Source: a bacterium (GTDB taxonomy: Bacteria; Actinomycetota; Aquicultoria; Aquicultorales; Aquicultoraceae). Taken from it: a stretch of DNA of 52,972 nucleotides. The notes beneath the pieces are model-generated. The model ran no database searches. It saw nothing but the letters and a program-made list of their open reading frames with translations, and had not been told where the DNA came from. Of the stretch, positions 1 through 6,766 are shown piece by piece. The position numbers were made by a program, and so were the translations under genes. The first letter of the stretch is position 1; each line of letters opens with the position of its first letter. The DNA is taken from contig CADDYS010000005.1 of assembly GCA_902810715.1 (NCBI GenBank), forward strand, positions 1 through 52,972. Direction: 5' to 3'.

Positions 1-35
1 AATAAAGGCCTGCTCAAAGCAGGCCTTTATTGTTT
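1..35 (+). terminator. Intrinsic terminator of a gene left of the window
   Basis: A perfect 13-bp stem (1-13 with 19-31) encloses the 5-nt loop TCAAA and is followed by GTTTT. The shape is that of a rho-independent terminator, and it probably ends a gene lying before position 1 on the plus strand. The outer A/T pairs would let it work in both directions. Confidence 0.8.
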
Positions 36-81
36 TGCAGAGAATCGAAAATAGAAAATAGTCTTTCAATCTTTCAAGAAC

Positions 82-124
82 GGCACCTCTCTTGGCACCT
101 CTCTTCCGCTCCGGCACCTCTCTT
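82..124. repeat. Three copies of a 12-bp direct repeat
   Basis: GGCACCTCTCTT occurs at 82-93, 94-105 and 113-124; the first two copies abut and the third follows 7 nt later. On the minus strand it reads AAGAGAGGTGCC, which resembles a ribosome-binding site. It lies in the non-coding stretch 36-244, where nothing else is recognisable. Confidence 0.7.
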
Positions 125-244
125 AATACCCCTGATAGTGTAAAGAGGGCCAAGCATAAACCGATAACTATTCGTAAGCCTATTTGCAAGTTTTAAATGA
201 TTAGCAAGCACCAATCAAGAAATTAGTCAAGGAAGAGGTGGGCT

Positions 245-637
245 ATGAAAGGAAGCAGTTTTTCTCACAGGGCAGGATTGGTTGTAATTTTAGCAATAAT
301 ATTAGTTGTTGCAATCACATCAATTGCTCAAGCGGCAGGTGTTTCTGAGCAGGGTAGATCTGTACTGGTAACACTCATTAATACTGCGACTGCGTTCTTC
401 ATCTTCGCACTCGGCCTTTGGATTACGTACTTAACACGAGGCGGATTTTTGTCGTTAGGATTTATCCTCATCACGGTAGGTATCACAATTGGTTGGGTTG
501 CAAAGCTTGGGGTTGAGTTTCTTGCCGATTCCGGCATCCTTGTCACTTCTTTTGATGTCATAGGCATTGTAGAGGTGATAGGCGGTCTCATCCTGGTCGC
601 TGGTTTTATCCTATTAAGCGAAAAACTTAAAGCCTAA
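245..637 (+). CDS. Small multi-pass membrane protein, unknown function
   Basis: The 130-residue protein is not recognised. It starts with a signal-like hydrophobic segment (about residues 11-30, ending in an AQAAG-type cleavage context), followed by three further hydrophobic helices near 45-65, 68-90 and 105-126. Short polar loops and a Lys-rich end (EKLKA) suggest a small integral membrane protein. A GGAAGAGGTGG ribosome-binding site lies just before the ATG. It is 26 nt upstream of a 100-residue soluble protein and about 390 nt upstream of a 15-heme cytochrome on the same strand, so a role near that electron-transfer chain is possible but is inference only. Confidence 0.6.
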   Translation: MKGSSFSHRAGLVVILAIILVVAITSIAQAAGVSEQGRSVLVTLINTATAFFIFALGLWITYLTRGGFLSLGFILITVGITIGWVAKLGVEFLADSGILVTSFDVIGIVEVIGGLILVAGFILLSEKLKA

Positions 638-663
638 TTAGGCAGGCAAGAGGTATTTGATTC

Positions 664-966
664 ATGGATAAACAACAGATTTATAAAGAAATCATCGGAG
701 ACATAATTAAAAAGAAGTTTTCGCTTTACGGCCAGGCACTGGTTGCAAAGATTTCCGCAACCGGCTCTGTTAACCTCTCGCCCAACGGGGAGGTTATAGC
801 TATTCAAGGCGATCCTAAGTGCGCGCTTGAGAATGTCCTTAATGTTTTTAAGGAGATCTCGGGAAACGTTGGCGTTATCTCTGCAGTAACCGCCTTAAAG
901 GTATTTGCAATGAAGTATGCAGATGTAAGGCCGGAAGTCGATGAAGTTATAAGCAAGTTTATTTAA
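664..966 (+). CDS. Hypothetical soluble protein, 100 aa
   Basis: No family is recognised. The protein has an amphipathic N-terminal helix (DKQQIYKEIIGDIIKKKF), a middle segment that looks like beta strands (residues about 25-47, with SPNGEVIAIQGD), and C-terminal helices. It has one cysteine and no signal peptide or membrane segment. AAGAGGT precedes the ATG at a somewhat long distance. It sits between the small membrane protein and the cytochrome in one direction with short gaps, which suggests a three-gene transcript ending at the terminator near 2,900. Its role is unknown. Confidence 0.55.
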   Translation: MDKQQIYKEIIGDIIKKKFSLYGQALVAKISATGSVNLSPNGEVIAIQGDPKCALENVLNVFKEISGNVGVISAVTALKVFAMKYADVRPEVDEVISKFI

Positions 967-1027
967 CTATCAGCAACATTAGCAATCGAGCTGTATCAGG
1001 TAGTGGTTGCAGAAAGGAGTGAACAGT

Positions 1028-2845
1028 ATGAAGAAAACATTAGTATTCGGCCTTGGCGCTGTAGTACTGGTTATTTTATTGGCCGGTATCGGCTCCGTTG
1101 CTTTTTATACACAGGTTGCAAACTGTGCCTCGTGCCATGAGATGAAAAGGGATTACGATTCCTGGAAGATATCATCTCATAGTAGCGTGCCCTGTGGGGA
1201 TTGTCACGAGCGTACGAGCGGGTCTATCTCCATCCAGGGAACCGCGCTCGGTAGGATCGTAGCGCATTTTTTAAAGGCGAACAAGAATCCTAGGGCATAT
1301 GTAAGCAAAGAGAACTGTTTGCGCTGCCACTCCGCGATAAAAAAGAGCATTAAGCCGCTGCGCGATAGCCACGTGGTAAACCCGCACCCGATTCATCTGG
1401 CGGCCGGCTTTGTGTGTGCGCATTGCCATAAACGGGTTGTTCATGTAAGCGATATTGGCTCATCCAACAGGCCGCAGATGAAGGATTGCATAAACTGCCA
1501 CCGTGCAAAAGACGTGTCGACTGAATGTAAGACCTGCCATTACGGCGCACAAGACCACATTGCTAAGATAGCGCAGGCCGGAGGTTACGCGTTAAAAGAA
1601 GGCGAGAGCTGTGAGGTCTGCCACACGGAGAAGGATGTGGATACAACCGACCACAGAAAAGTATTGCAAAACGTAGGCGGATATGTTGGCTCCGAGACAT
1701 GTTTGAAATGTCACGTATATGCCGCTAAGCAAATCGGAGGTGCGGTTCATGGAATGCTTAAGACACAAGTCGCTCATGTACCGAGCTTAAGTACAGAGAT
1801 GGGTATGGCAAGCAAGGCTGCCAACCCGGCGATTTGGGCCTATCTAATCCCCAAAAAAGACGGAACATTTAAGAGTAGCGGTTGCGGCCAGTGCCACATT
1901 GGTGGAAGCAATCTACCCACCCCAGAAATGGCTTCTCAAGTCGACTGCTTGATCTGCCATGCGGAAAAGTACGACTTTAAGAAACGCCATGTTGAAAAAG
2001 TCGGTAACGTTATGAAATGGGTCTACGACCAGCCCCAAGAGGTAGCCGCTACAATAACCAAGCCGAAAGCCGAATACTGTTGGCGTTGCCATGAGGACCA
2101 TATGGCCGGTACCCGTGGTACTCCGTATACACCGGGTAACGACGTTCATGCTAAGGCGGGAATGTCATGCCAGAGCTGTCACGTGACTGTAGACCACAAG
2201 ATGGCCAAGGGTAGCGTTGCGGACATGATGGCAAACGATATACCGGAACTTGCTGTCTCCTGTACGTCGTGCCATGTTGACTATGAGCACAATAACAAGA
2301 ATATCGATGTTCATCTTAACCGTCTTGCCTGCCAAACCTGCCATATCGGCAAGGTTGAGGGCATGGCTATCTGGGATCATACAAAAGGTATCGATCTTGA
2401 TAAAGACGGTTTGTTCGAAGATGGCAAGATCATGAAAAAAGGCATAAGTCCGACCTTCTTCTGGTTCAACGGCACGGCAACCGATAAGGGTATGCCGGTT
2501 GGAAGCAGGTCTGATAAAAAAGCTATGATTTACCCGTATAAGATTATTAAAAGCATAAGTGCGGTTAACCCGGATACCAAACAGCCGGTAAATGGTAGTT
2601 CGGTTGTTATGGCAAAGACCGGCGATTTCGGTGCCGCTGTTAAGTCGCTTGCTCAGATCACGGGACTACCTGAGCCTAAATGGGTGCCGGTTGAGTCGCC
2701 GAAGATTGAACAGCTGGATCACGGTATCAAGGTTAAAGGTCTCGATTGTAACGATTGCCATGCCAAGAGGGGCATAATGAACTTTAAGGCGCTTGGTTAC
2801 ACAAGTGAAGAAGTAGATGAGTTAACCCGACTGCAAAACTATTAA
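1028..2845 (+). CDS. Membrane-anchored 15-heme cytochrome c (NapC/NrfH-like N-terminus)
   Basis: The 605-residue protein has one N-terminal membrane anchor (about residues 5-27) and 15 CXXCH heme c motifs, so it probably acts on the outer face of the membrane. The first pair, CASCH and CGDCH, lies in an NrfH/NapC-like context (CHEMKRDYDSW, then SSH). The remaining 13 motifs run through a long multiheme region with only CNDCH after a heme-poor stretch near residues 455-570. Extra histidines could be distal heme ligands. The start chosen is the ATG preceded by AAAGGAGTG at 6 nt rather than the TTG at 1007. Likely role: moving electrons between the quinone pool and an extracytoplasmic acceptor. 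The substrate cannot be told from sequence. Confidence 0.88.
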   Translation: MKKTLVFGLGAVVLVILLAGIGSVAFYTQVANCASCHEMKRDYDSWKISSHSSVPCGDCHERTSGSISIQGTALGRIVAHFLKANKNPRAYVSKENCLRCHSAIKKSIKPLRDSHVVNPHPIHLAAGFVCAHCHKRVVHVSDIGSSNRPQMKDCINCHRAKDVSTECKTCHYGAQDHIAKIAQAGGYALKEGESCEVCHTEKDVDTTDHRKVLQNVGGYVGSETCLKCHVYAAKQIGGAVHGMLKTQVAHVPSLSTEMGMASKAANPAIWAYLIPKKDGTFKSSGCGQCHIGGSNLPTPEMASQVDCLICHAEKYDFKKRHVEKVGNVMKWVYDQPQEVAATITKPKAEYCWRCHEDHMAGTRGTPYTPGNDVHAKAGMSCQSCHVTVDHKMAKGSVADMMANDIPELAVSCTSCHVDYEHNNKNIDVHLNRLACQTCHIGKVEGMAIWDHTKGIDLDKDGLFEDGKIMKKGISPTFFWFNGTATDKGMPVGSRSDKKAMIYPYKIIKSISAVNPDTKQPVNGSSVVMAKTGDFGAAVKSLAQITGLPEPKWVPVESPKIEQLDHGIKVKGLDCNDCHAKRGIMNFKALGYTSEEVDELTRLQNY

Positions 2846-2873
2846 TAATTGACAATAAGCGGTTGGAATTAAG

Positions 2874-2912
2874 AAAAAAAACTCCGCTGGGTATCCCGGG
2901 CGGAGTTTTTTA
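2874..2912 (+). terminator. Intrinsic terminator after the cytochrome
   Basis: ACTCCGC (2881-2887) pairs with GCGGAGT (2900-2906). Flanking A and T tracts extend the stem and supply the U-run. It lies about 30 nt after the cytochrome stop codon and separates it from the Asp23 cluster. Confidence 0.85.
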
Positions 2913-2996
2913 TTCTAGAAAATTTATAAATTTTCTAACCCGGTCCGCGCGTTTATGGGTATTAAAAGAACATCCTAAAAGCAAGGAGGAGTTCTT

Positions 2997-3422
2997 ATGG
3001 CTATGTCGCAACCGGAAAGAGAAATGAAAATATTGCAAGAGCAAGGACCCGGGAAGACCACTGTAGACGATACGGTTGTCGCTAAGATCGCGGGTATGGC
3101 GGCAAGAGAGGTCCCCGGCGTCCACGATATTGGAGGTCCCGCACAGCGGGCCATCGGTGGAGTTGTCCAGAGGATTACTGGGGCGGCAGGAGGATTAGGT
3201 GTCGGTGTTGAGGTAGGTCAACAAGAAGCGGCGGTTGATTTAAATATTATCGTTGATTATGGGCAGCCCATCCCGGAAGTCGCCAACCAGGTTAGGCAGA
3301 ACATAATAAACCAGGTTGAATCGCTCACCGGCCTACGTGTAAAAGAGGTCAATATCACCGTAAATGATATTTTCCTTCCGCAGCAACAGCAGCCGCAGGC
3401 AGGGGAGCAGCATACCGCATAA
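2997..3422 (+). CDS. Asp23/Gls24 family envelope stress protein
   Basis: The 141-residue protein matches the Asp23/Gls24 (DUF322) family. It carries the family opening around 'DDTVVAKIAGMAAREVPGV', a central variable glycine-rich segment, the 'VDLNIIVDYG' strand and the closing 'LTGLRVKEVNITVNDI' segment. Family members form filaments at the inner face of the membrane in Gram-positive bacteria and respond to envelope or alkaline stress. A strong AAGGAGGAG precedes the ATG. The two following genes encode AmaP-like anchors and a DUF2273 protein, the usual partners. A Gln-rich tail follows the domain. Confidence 0.9.
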   Translation: MAMSQPEREMKILQEQGPGKTTVDDTVVAKIAGMAAREVPGVHDIGGPAQRAIGGVVQRITGAAGGLGVGVEVGQQEAAVDLNIIVDYGQPIPEVANQVRQNIINQVESLTGLRVKEVNITVNDIFLPQQQQPQAGEQHTA

Positions 3423-3456
3423 TTTGAGATTAATGTAAATGATTGGCTAAAGTGGC

Positions 3457-3999
3457 ATGAGATTATTTAACAGGGTTTTGGCAACAATAATATCGATTGC
3501 TTTTATAGTCGGGTCGGCGGTCGGCATACTCTATCTAATCGGCCTCCTGGCCAACTCGCCGGCGCTTACCCGGTTGGTCGGGGGAATAGCCGGCTCGTTG
3601 ACCAGAATGAGCACCCCCCAAATCCAGGGAACGTTGATTGGGATACTTTTGTTATCCTTGGTTATTTTAGTGCTTGAGGTACGTCCCTGGAGGGCTCGTT
3701 TTGTTACCGTTAGAGATGATAAGCAGGGCAGGACGCAGGTCTTTAAGTCCGATATAGAAAGGTACCTGATGCGGCGTATTGCGCAGAAAGGAGCGATAAC
3801 TCCTGAGACATTGGACATTATCTCTCACGGAAACAGGTTTGATGTTGCAACCAATGTGGCGGCCTCGACAACAGCCGATAGGCAGGCGGTTCGCTCGCAG
3901 GTCGAATACGATATTAAGCAAAACCTGAAGACGATCGGGTTAGACGATGATCTTGAGTACATAAGCACCAGGATCTCCCAAACCAAACGCGTTGCGTAG
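3457..3999 (+). CDS. AmaP-like Asp23 membrane anchor, copy 1
   Basis: The 180-residue protein has two N-terminal hydrophobic helices (about residues 8-32 and 58-77) followed by a soluble C-terminal half. This is the layout of AmaP, which tethers Asp23 to the membrane. The soluble part (residues about 85-180) resembles DUF6286/Asp23-like domains but is weakly conserved by eye, so assignment rests on architecture and on its position between asp23 and a second AmaP-like gene. Its ribosome-binding site is weak (AAAGTGG), suggesting translational coupling to asp23 35 nt upstream. Confidence 0.65.
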   Translation: MRLFNRVLATIISIAFIVGSAVGILYLIGLLANSPALTRLVGGIAGSLTRMSTPQIQGTLIGILLLSLVILVLEVRPWRARFVTVRDDKQGRTQVFKSDIERYLMRRIAQKGAITPETLDIISHGNRFDVATNVAASTTADRQAVRSQVEYDIKQNLKTIGLDDDLEYISTRISQTKRVA

Positions 4000-4010
4000 C
4001 AGGGGTTTCT

Positions 4011-4589
4011 ATGGATATCTTAAATAGAGTTCTACTGGTCATACTGGCTTTACTGATAGTTGCGGCAAGTGTTGTCGGTATACTTGTCGTGTTTAAAGCT
4101 GTGTCTCCCGCTAAAATCCAATCGATTATCCCCTACGGGCGGGTTATCGGCCTTTTTAAAGCCAACCTGGTCGCATCTTCGCTGGTTTCAATCGTGCTTC
4201 TCGTACTGGTAATGTCGCTGTCGATACTGTGGCTTCGCGGGCAGTACTCAGAAATCGTGACGTCCTTAACCGGAGGACAATATGAGATCAAAAGCGAAGG
4301 GCCCGGGTTTACGGTTGTTGATTACGACGTAGTGGAAAAATCGGTGGACCACCTGATCAAGGGAATCCCGGGAGTAATCGAATCAAACACGTCGATCTAC
4401 TCGCAGCACGACGGTGAGCTTTTTGCCCACTCGTCTATTCTAACCAAAAGAGATGCGGATATTCATGTAATCGATAGCAAGATTAGAGAGGCGATAAACC
4501 GCGAGTGGATAGATAAGCTGGGTGTCGATCTTGCCCGGCACGACATCACAATAAATATAGAAACGACGACAGAGCGAAGGGTTGTTTAA
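4011..4589 (+). CDS. AmaP-like Asp23 membrane anchor, copy 2
   Basis: The 192-residue protein repeats the plan of the preceding gene: a first helix at about residues 7-29, a second at 50-74, then a soluble domain with an Asp23-like ending ('GVDLARHDITINIETTTERR'). Both open with the same M-x-x-x-NRVL pattern, so they probably arose by duplication. AGGGG lies 6 nt before the ATG, and only 11 nt separate the two genes. By family knowledge it should anchor the Asp23 network at the membrane; why two copies are present is not known. Confidence 0.7.
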   Translation: MDILNRVLLVILALLIVAASVVGILVVFKAVSPAKIQSIIPYGRVIGLFKANLVASSLVSIVLLVLVMSLSILWLRGQYSEIVTSLTGGQYEIKSEGPGFTVVDYDVVEKSVDHLIKGIPGVIESNTSIYSQHDGELFAHSSILTKRDADIHVIDSKIREAINREWIDKLGVDLARHDITINIETTTERRVV

Positions 4590-4601
4590 AGGAGGTTAAC
4601 A

Positions 4602-4787
4602 ATGACCAACACTCAACTAGGGGTATTTTTGGGTTTCATCCTGGGCGTTGCCTGGGTAGCCTTCGGATTTCAATCCGTCTTATTAGGCGTTATATTGGGT
4701 GCGGTCGGCTACTTCGTCGGTAGGGTTCTGGACGGACAGGTCGACCTACAATCCTATATACAAAGATATTCACGGTCGCCAAGGTAG
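4602..4787 (+). CDS. DUF2273 small integral membrane protein
   Basis: The 61-residue protein consists of a pair of glycine-rich hydrophobic helices (about residues 6-22 and 25-43) and a short basic tail. Size, the G-x-x-x-G pattern and position after asp23/amaP genes match DUF2273 proteins, which travel with Asp23 clusters. An AAAGGAGG site stands 6 nt before the ATG, the strongest in this operon. No terminator is obvious after it. Confidence 0.8.
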   Translation: MTNTQLGVFLGFILGVAWVAFGFQSVLLGVILGAVGYFVGRVLDGQVDLQSYIQRYSRSPR

Positions 4788-4829
4788 GATGACCGGGATA
4801 TCGCCAGTACCCGTCGGGCTTGAAATACG

Positions 4830-4858
4830 TTGAATTGGATTTAGGCAAAGTATATTAT
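4830..4858 (+). promoter_or_regulatory. Candidate sigma-70 promoter for the GGR-family gene
   Basis: TTGAAT (4830-4835) and TATTAT (4853-4858) are separated by 17 nt, giving a start site near 4865 and a leader of about 43 nt. The match is by eye only. Confidence 0.5.
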
Positions 4859-4907
4859 TAGCTAGTAAATAATTTGCTAAGAAATAAAAGCTTGGTGGGT
4901 TAAGGAT

Positions 4908-6113
4908 ATGGAAAAGGCTGATGTTGTTGTAATCGGGGCCGGACCGGCGGGGACGTCTGCCGCCTACTTTTTAGCCAAGCAGGGGATAGAAGTCATCCTT
5001 GTTGATAAAAGCACGTTTCCGCGTGAGAAAACCTGCGGGGACGGGATCGGGCCCCGCTCCATTGAGATGCTTGTTAAAATGGAGCTGGGCGGCTGGTTGC
5101 TATCCGGCAGTTACTACCGGTGTGACCGGGTACGTCTTTTTGCCAACAACGGCCGCTATGTTGAAGCAAAAATCCCCGGCGATGATGCACCGTACCCACA
5201 CTTTTATATCGTCCCGAGGGCGGATTTCGACCAGAAGATCGTCGAGGCCGCGGCGGGTGCGGGCGCCAAGGTGTTAACCAACTGCAGAGCCACATCCCCG
5301 GTTAAGAACGGTGCCTTAAAGGGTGTAAAGGTGGTTAAGGACGGCGGGGAGACCGAGATATCCTGCAAAGCATTGGTCTGCGCCGATGGCACAAACGGTA
5401 CCTTTGCAAAATCGACCGGTATAAATATTATCAAACCGCATGCAATTGCCGCCCGCGCTTACTACTCTAACGTAAAAGGCCTGGATGATTGCATAAACAT
5501 CTACGTCGATGAACATATCCCGGAAGGCTATGCCTGGATATTCCCGACCGGCGAGACCCGTGCAAATATCGGCCTTGGGGTAAGTGGGCCGATGATGAAA
5601 AAGTACGGCATCGATATTAAAAAACTTGTCTCCTGGTTTGTGGCCGAAAAGAATGCAAGCCCGGTTGATTTGAAAGGCGCCGTCCAAGATAGCGAGATCA
5701 AGGGAGCGTGGCTTCGCATGGGATACGGCAGACACAGCGCGGTTGCCGACGGCATCCTTTTAGCCGGCGATGCTGCGGGCATGATAAGCCCGCTTACCGG
5801 CGAGGGAATTGCCTACGCATTGGAGAGCGGTGAAATCGCAGCAAATGCGATGAAGACCGCGCTTGATAAAGGGGATATCTCGGCAAACTCGCTAAAAGCT
5901 TACCAGGAGTATCTAAACAAGAACTACTACATGGACCACCGTTTCTACGAGGCCATAAGGCAGACCCTGTCCAAAAACCCGATCATGGACAGGTTCATCG
6001 GCAAGGGGATAAAGCACCCGCCGCTTGCCCATAAGTTTATCAGCATCATGATGAGCACTGCCAAACCCACCGCCCTCTTTAGCCCAAAGATGCTGAGGTA
6101 TATCCTTTTTTAG
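4908..6113 (+). CDS. Geranylgeranyl reductase family FAD-dependent oxidoreductase
   Basis: The 401-residue flavoprotein has the dinucleotide-binding motif GAGPAG (residues 10-15), the family signature 'EKTCGDGIGPRSIEML' near residue 40, and the second FAD motif 'GDAAGMISPLTGEGIAYALES' near residue 290. This family reduces isoprenoid double bonds, for example in menaquinone side chains or prenyl lipids. No membrane segment is evident. Length is typical. In a bacterium with a quinone-linked cytochrome close by, reduction of a menaquinone tail is a reasonable guess, but substrate cannot be read from sequence. It stands alone between a promoter-like region and a convergent gene. Confidence 0.85.
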   Translation: MEKADVVVIGAGPAGTSAAYFLAKQGIEVILVDKSTFPREKTCGDGIGPRSIEMLVKMELGGWLLSGSYYRCDRVRLFANNGRYVEAKIPGDDAPYPHFYIVPRADFDQKIVEAAAGAGAKVLTNCRATSPVKNGALKGVKVVKDGGETEISCKALVCADGTNGTFAKSTGINIIKPHAIAARAYYSNVKGLDDCINIYVDEHIPEGYAWIFPTGETRANIGLGVSGPMMKKYGIDIKKLVSWFVAEKNASPVDLKGAVQDSEIKGAWLRMGYGRHSAVADGILLAGDAAGMISPLTGEGIAYALESGEIAANAMKTALDKGDISANSLKAYQEYLNKNYYMDHRFYEAIRQTLSKNPIMDRFIGKGIKHPPLAHKFISIMMSTAKPTALFSPKMLRYILF

Positions 6114-6159
6114 AGCCAGGATTCAGAAGAACTCAAGTGCTTACTTGGCTAATCTTACG

Positions 6160-6639
6160 TTACGGTTCTACCGCATAGGTCCATTGTTCCATGCCGCCGC
6201 TAAGCGTGTATATGTTGGTATAGCCATGTTCTATCAGGAATCGGGCGGCTTGCGCACTTTTTCGTCCATCATTATCGTAAAACAAAACCGGCTTTGTTTT
6301 ATCGATCTTAGTATAGAAATATTTAAGTTCTTCTAGCGGCAACAGGTCCGCGCCTGGTATGTGCTTATTGCTAAATGCATTGCCATCTCTCACATCGATA
6401 AGCTGAAGAGTTTTATCTGAGTTGATGAGGTTTTCTGCTTGTGTAGCATTGATATTTTTCCATGGTAGCACCGTTGTGGTTGTCGCCTGATTCTTAAGAG
6501 CTTGCTCTTGTGCTTTTTGCTGTTTGATTAATTCTTCATTGGCTTTATCCGCTGCGGAATTATTTTGTCCGCATCCAACCATTAGAAATACGGATATTGC
6601 AAGAGTGGCAATAGCGACATACTTTTTCAGGTCACGCAT
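6160..6639 (-). CDS. Rhodanese-fold lipoprotein lacking the catalytic cysteine
   Basis: The 159-residue protein begins with a lipoprotein signal (basic start, hydrophobic core, then MVGC with the acylated Cys at 23). The ATG is chosen because GGAGG lies 5 nt upstream and the signal peptide starts there. After a Gln/Ala-rich linker, residues about 65-155 form a rhodanese domain ('LQLIDVRD', 'HIPGADLLPLEEL', 'LSGGMEQW'). The active-site loop, normally Y-C-x-x-G-x-R-S, reads YDNDGRKS, so Asp replaces the sulfur-carrying Cys. The domain therefore should not transfer sulfur and may bind ligands or proteins outside the cell membrane. Confidence 0.8.
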   Translation of the reverse strand: MRDLKKYVAIATLAISVFLMVGCGQNNSAADKANEELIKQQKAQEQALKNQATTTTVLPWKNINATQAENLINSDKTLQLIDVRDGNAFSNKHIPGADLLPLEELKYFYTKIDKTKPVLFYDNDGRKSAQAARFLIEHGYTNIYTLSGGMEQWTYAVEP

Positions 6640-6707
6640 TTTTACCTCCTGGGCTAAGTTAGTAGTTAAGCGCATAGTTTTGTCGGAACTGATAACTCTC
6701 CTTAAGC

Positions 6708-6716
6708 ATTATAACA
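6708..6716 (-). promoter_or_regulatory. Extended -10 promoter for the rhodanese-like lipoprotein
   Basis: On the minus strand the sequence reads TGTTATAAT, a perfect extended -10 element, about 70 nt before the lipoprotein start. No good -35 is visible, as is usual with a TGn extension. It lies in the gap after nrdJ, so the lipoprotein can be transcribed independently. Confidence 0.5.
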
Positions 6717-6766
6717 CGCGTCAGGCCTGGGTCGTTCTAGAATCCGAGCGGAATTTAAATTTTTAA

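Noticed and set aside
5316-5735. 139-codon open frame on the minus strand inside the GGR-family gene
   Set aside because: It lies wholly opposite a gene with clear FAD motifs, has no ribosome-binding site and no recognisable domain.
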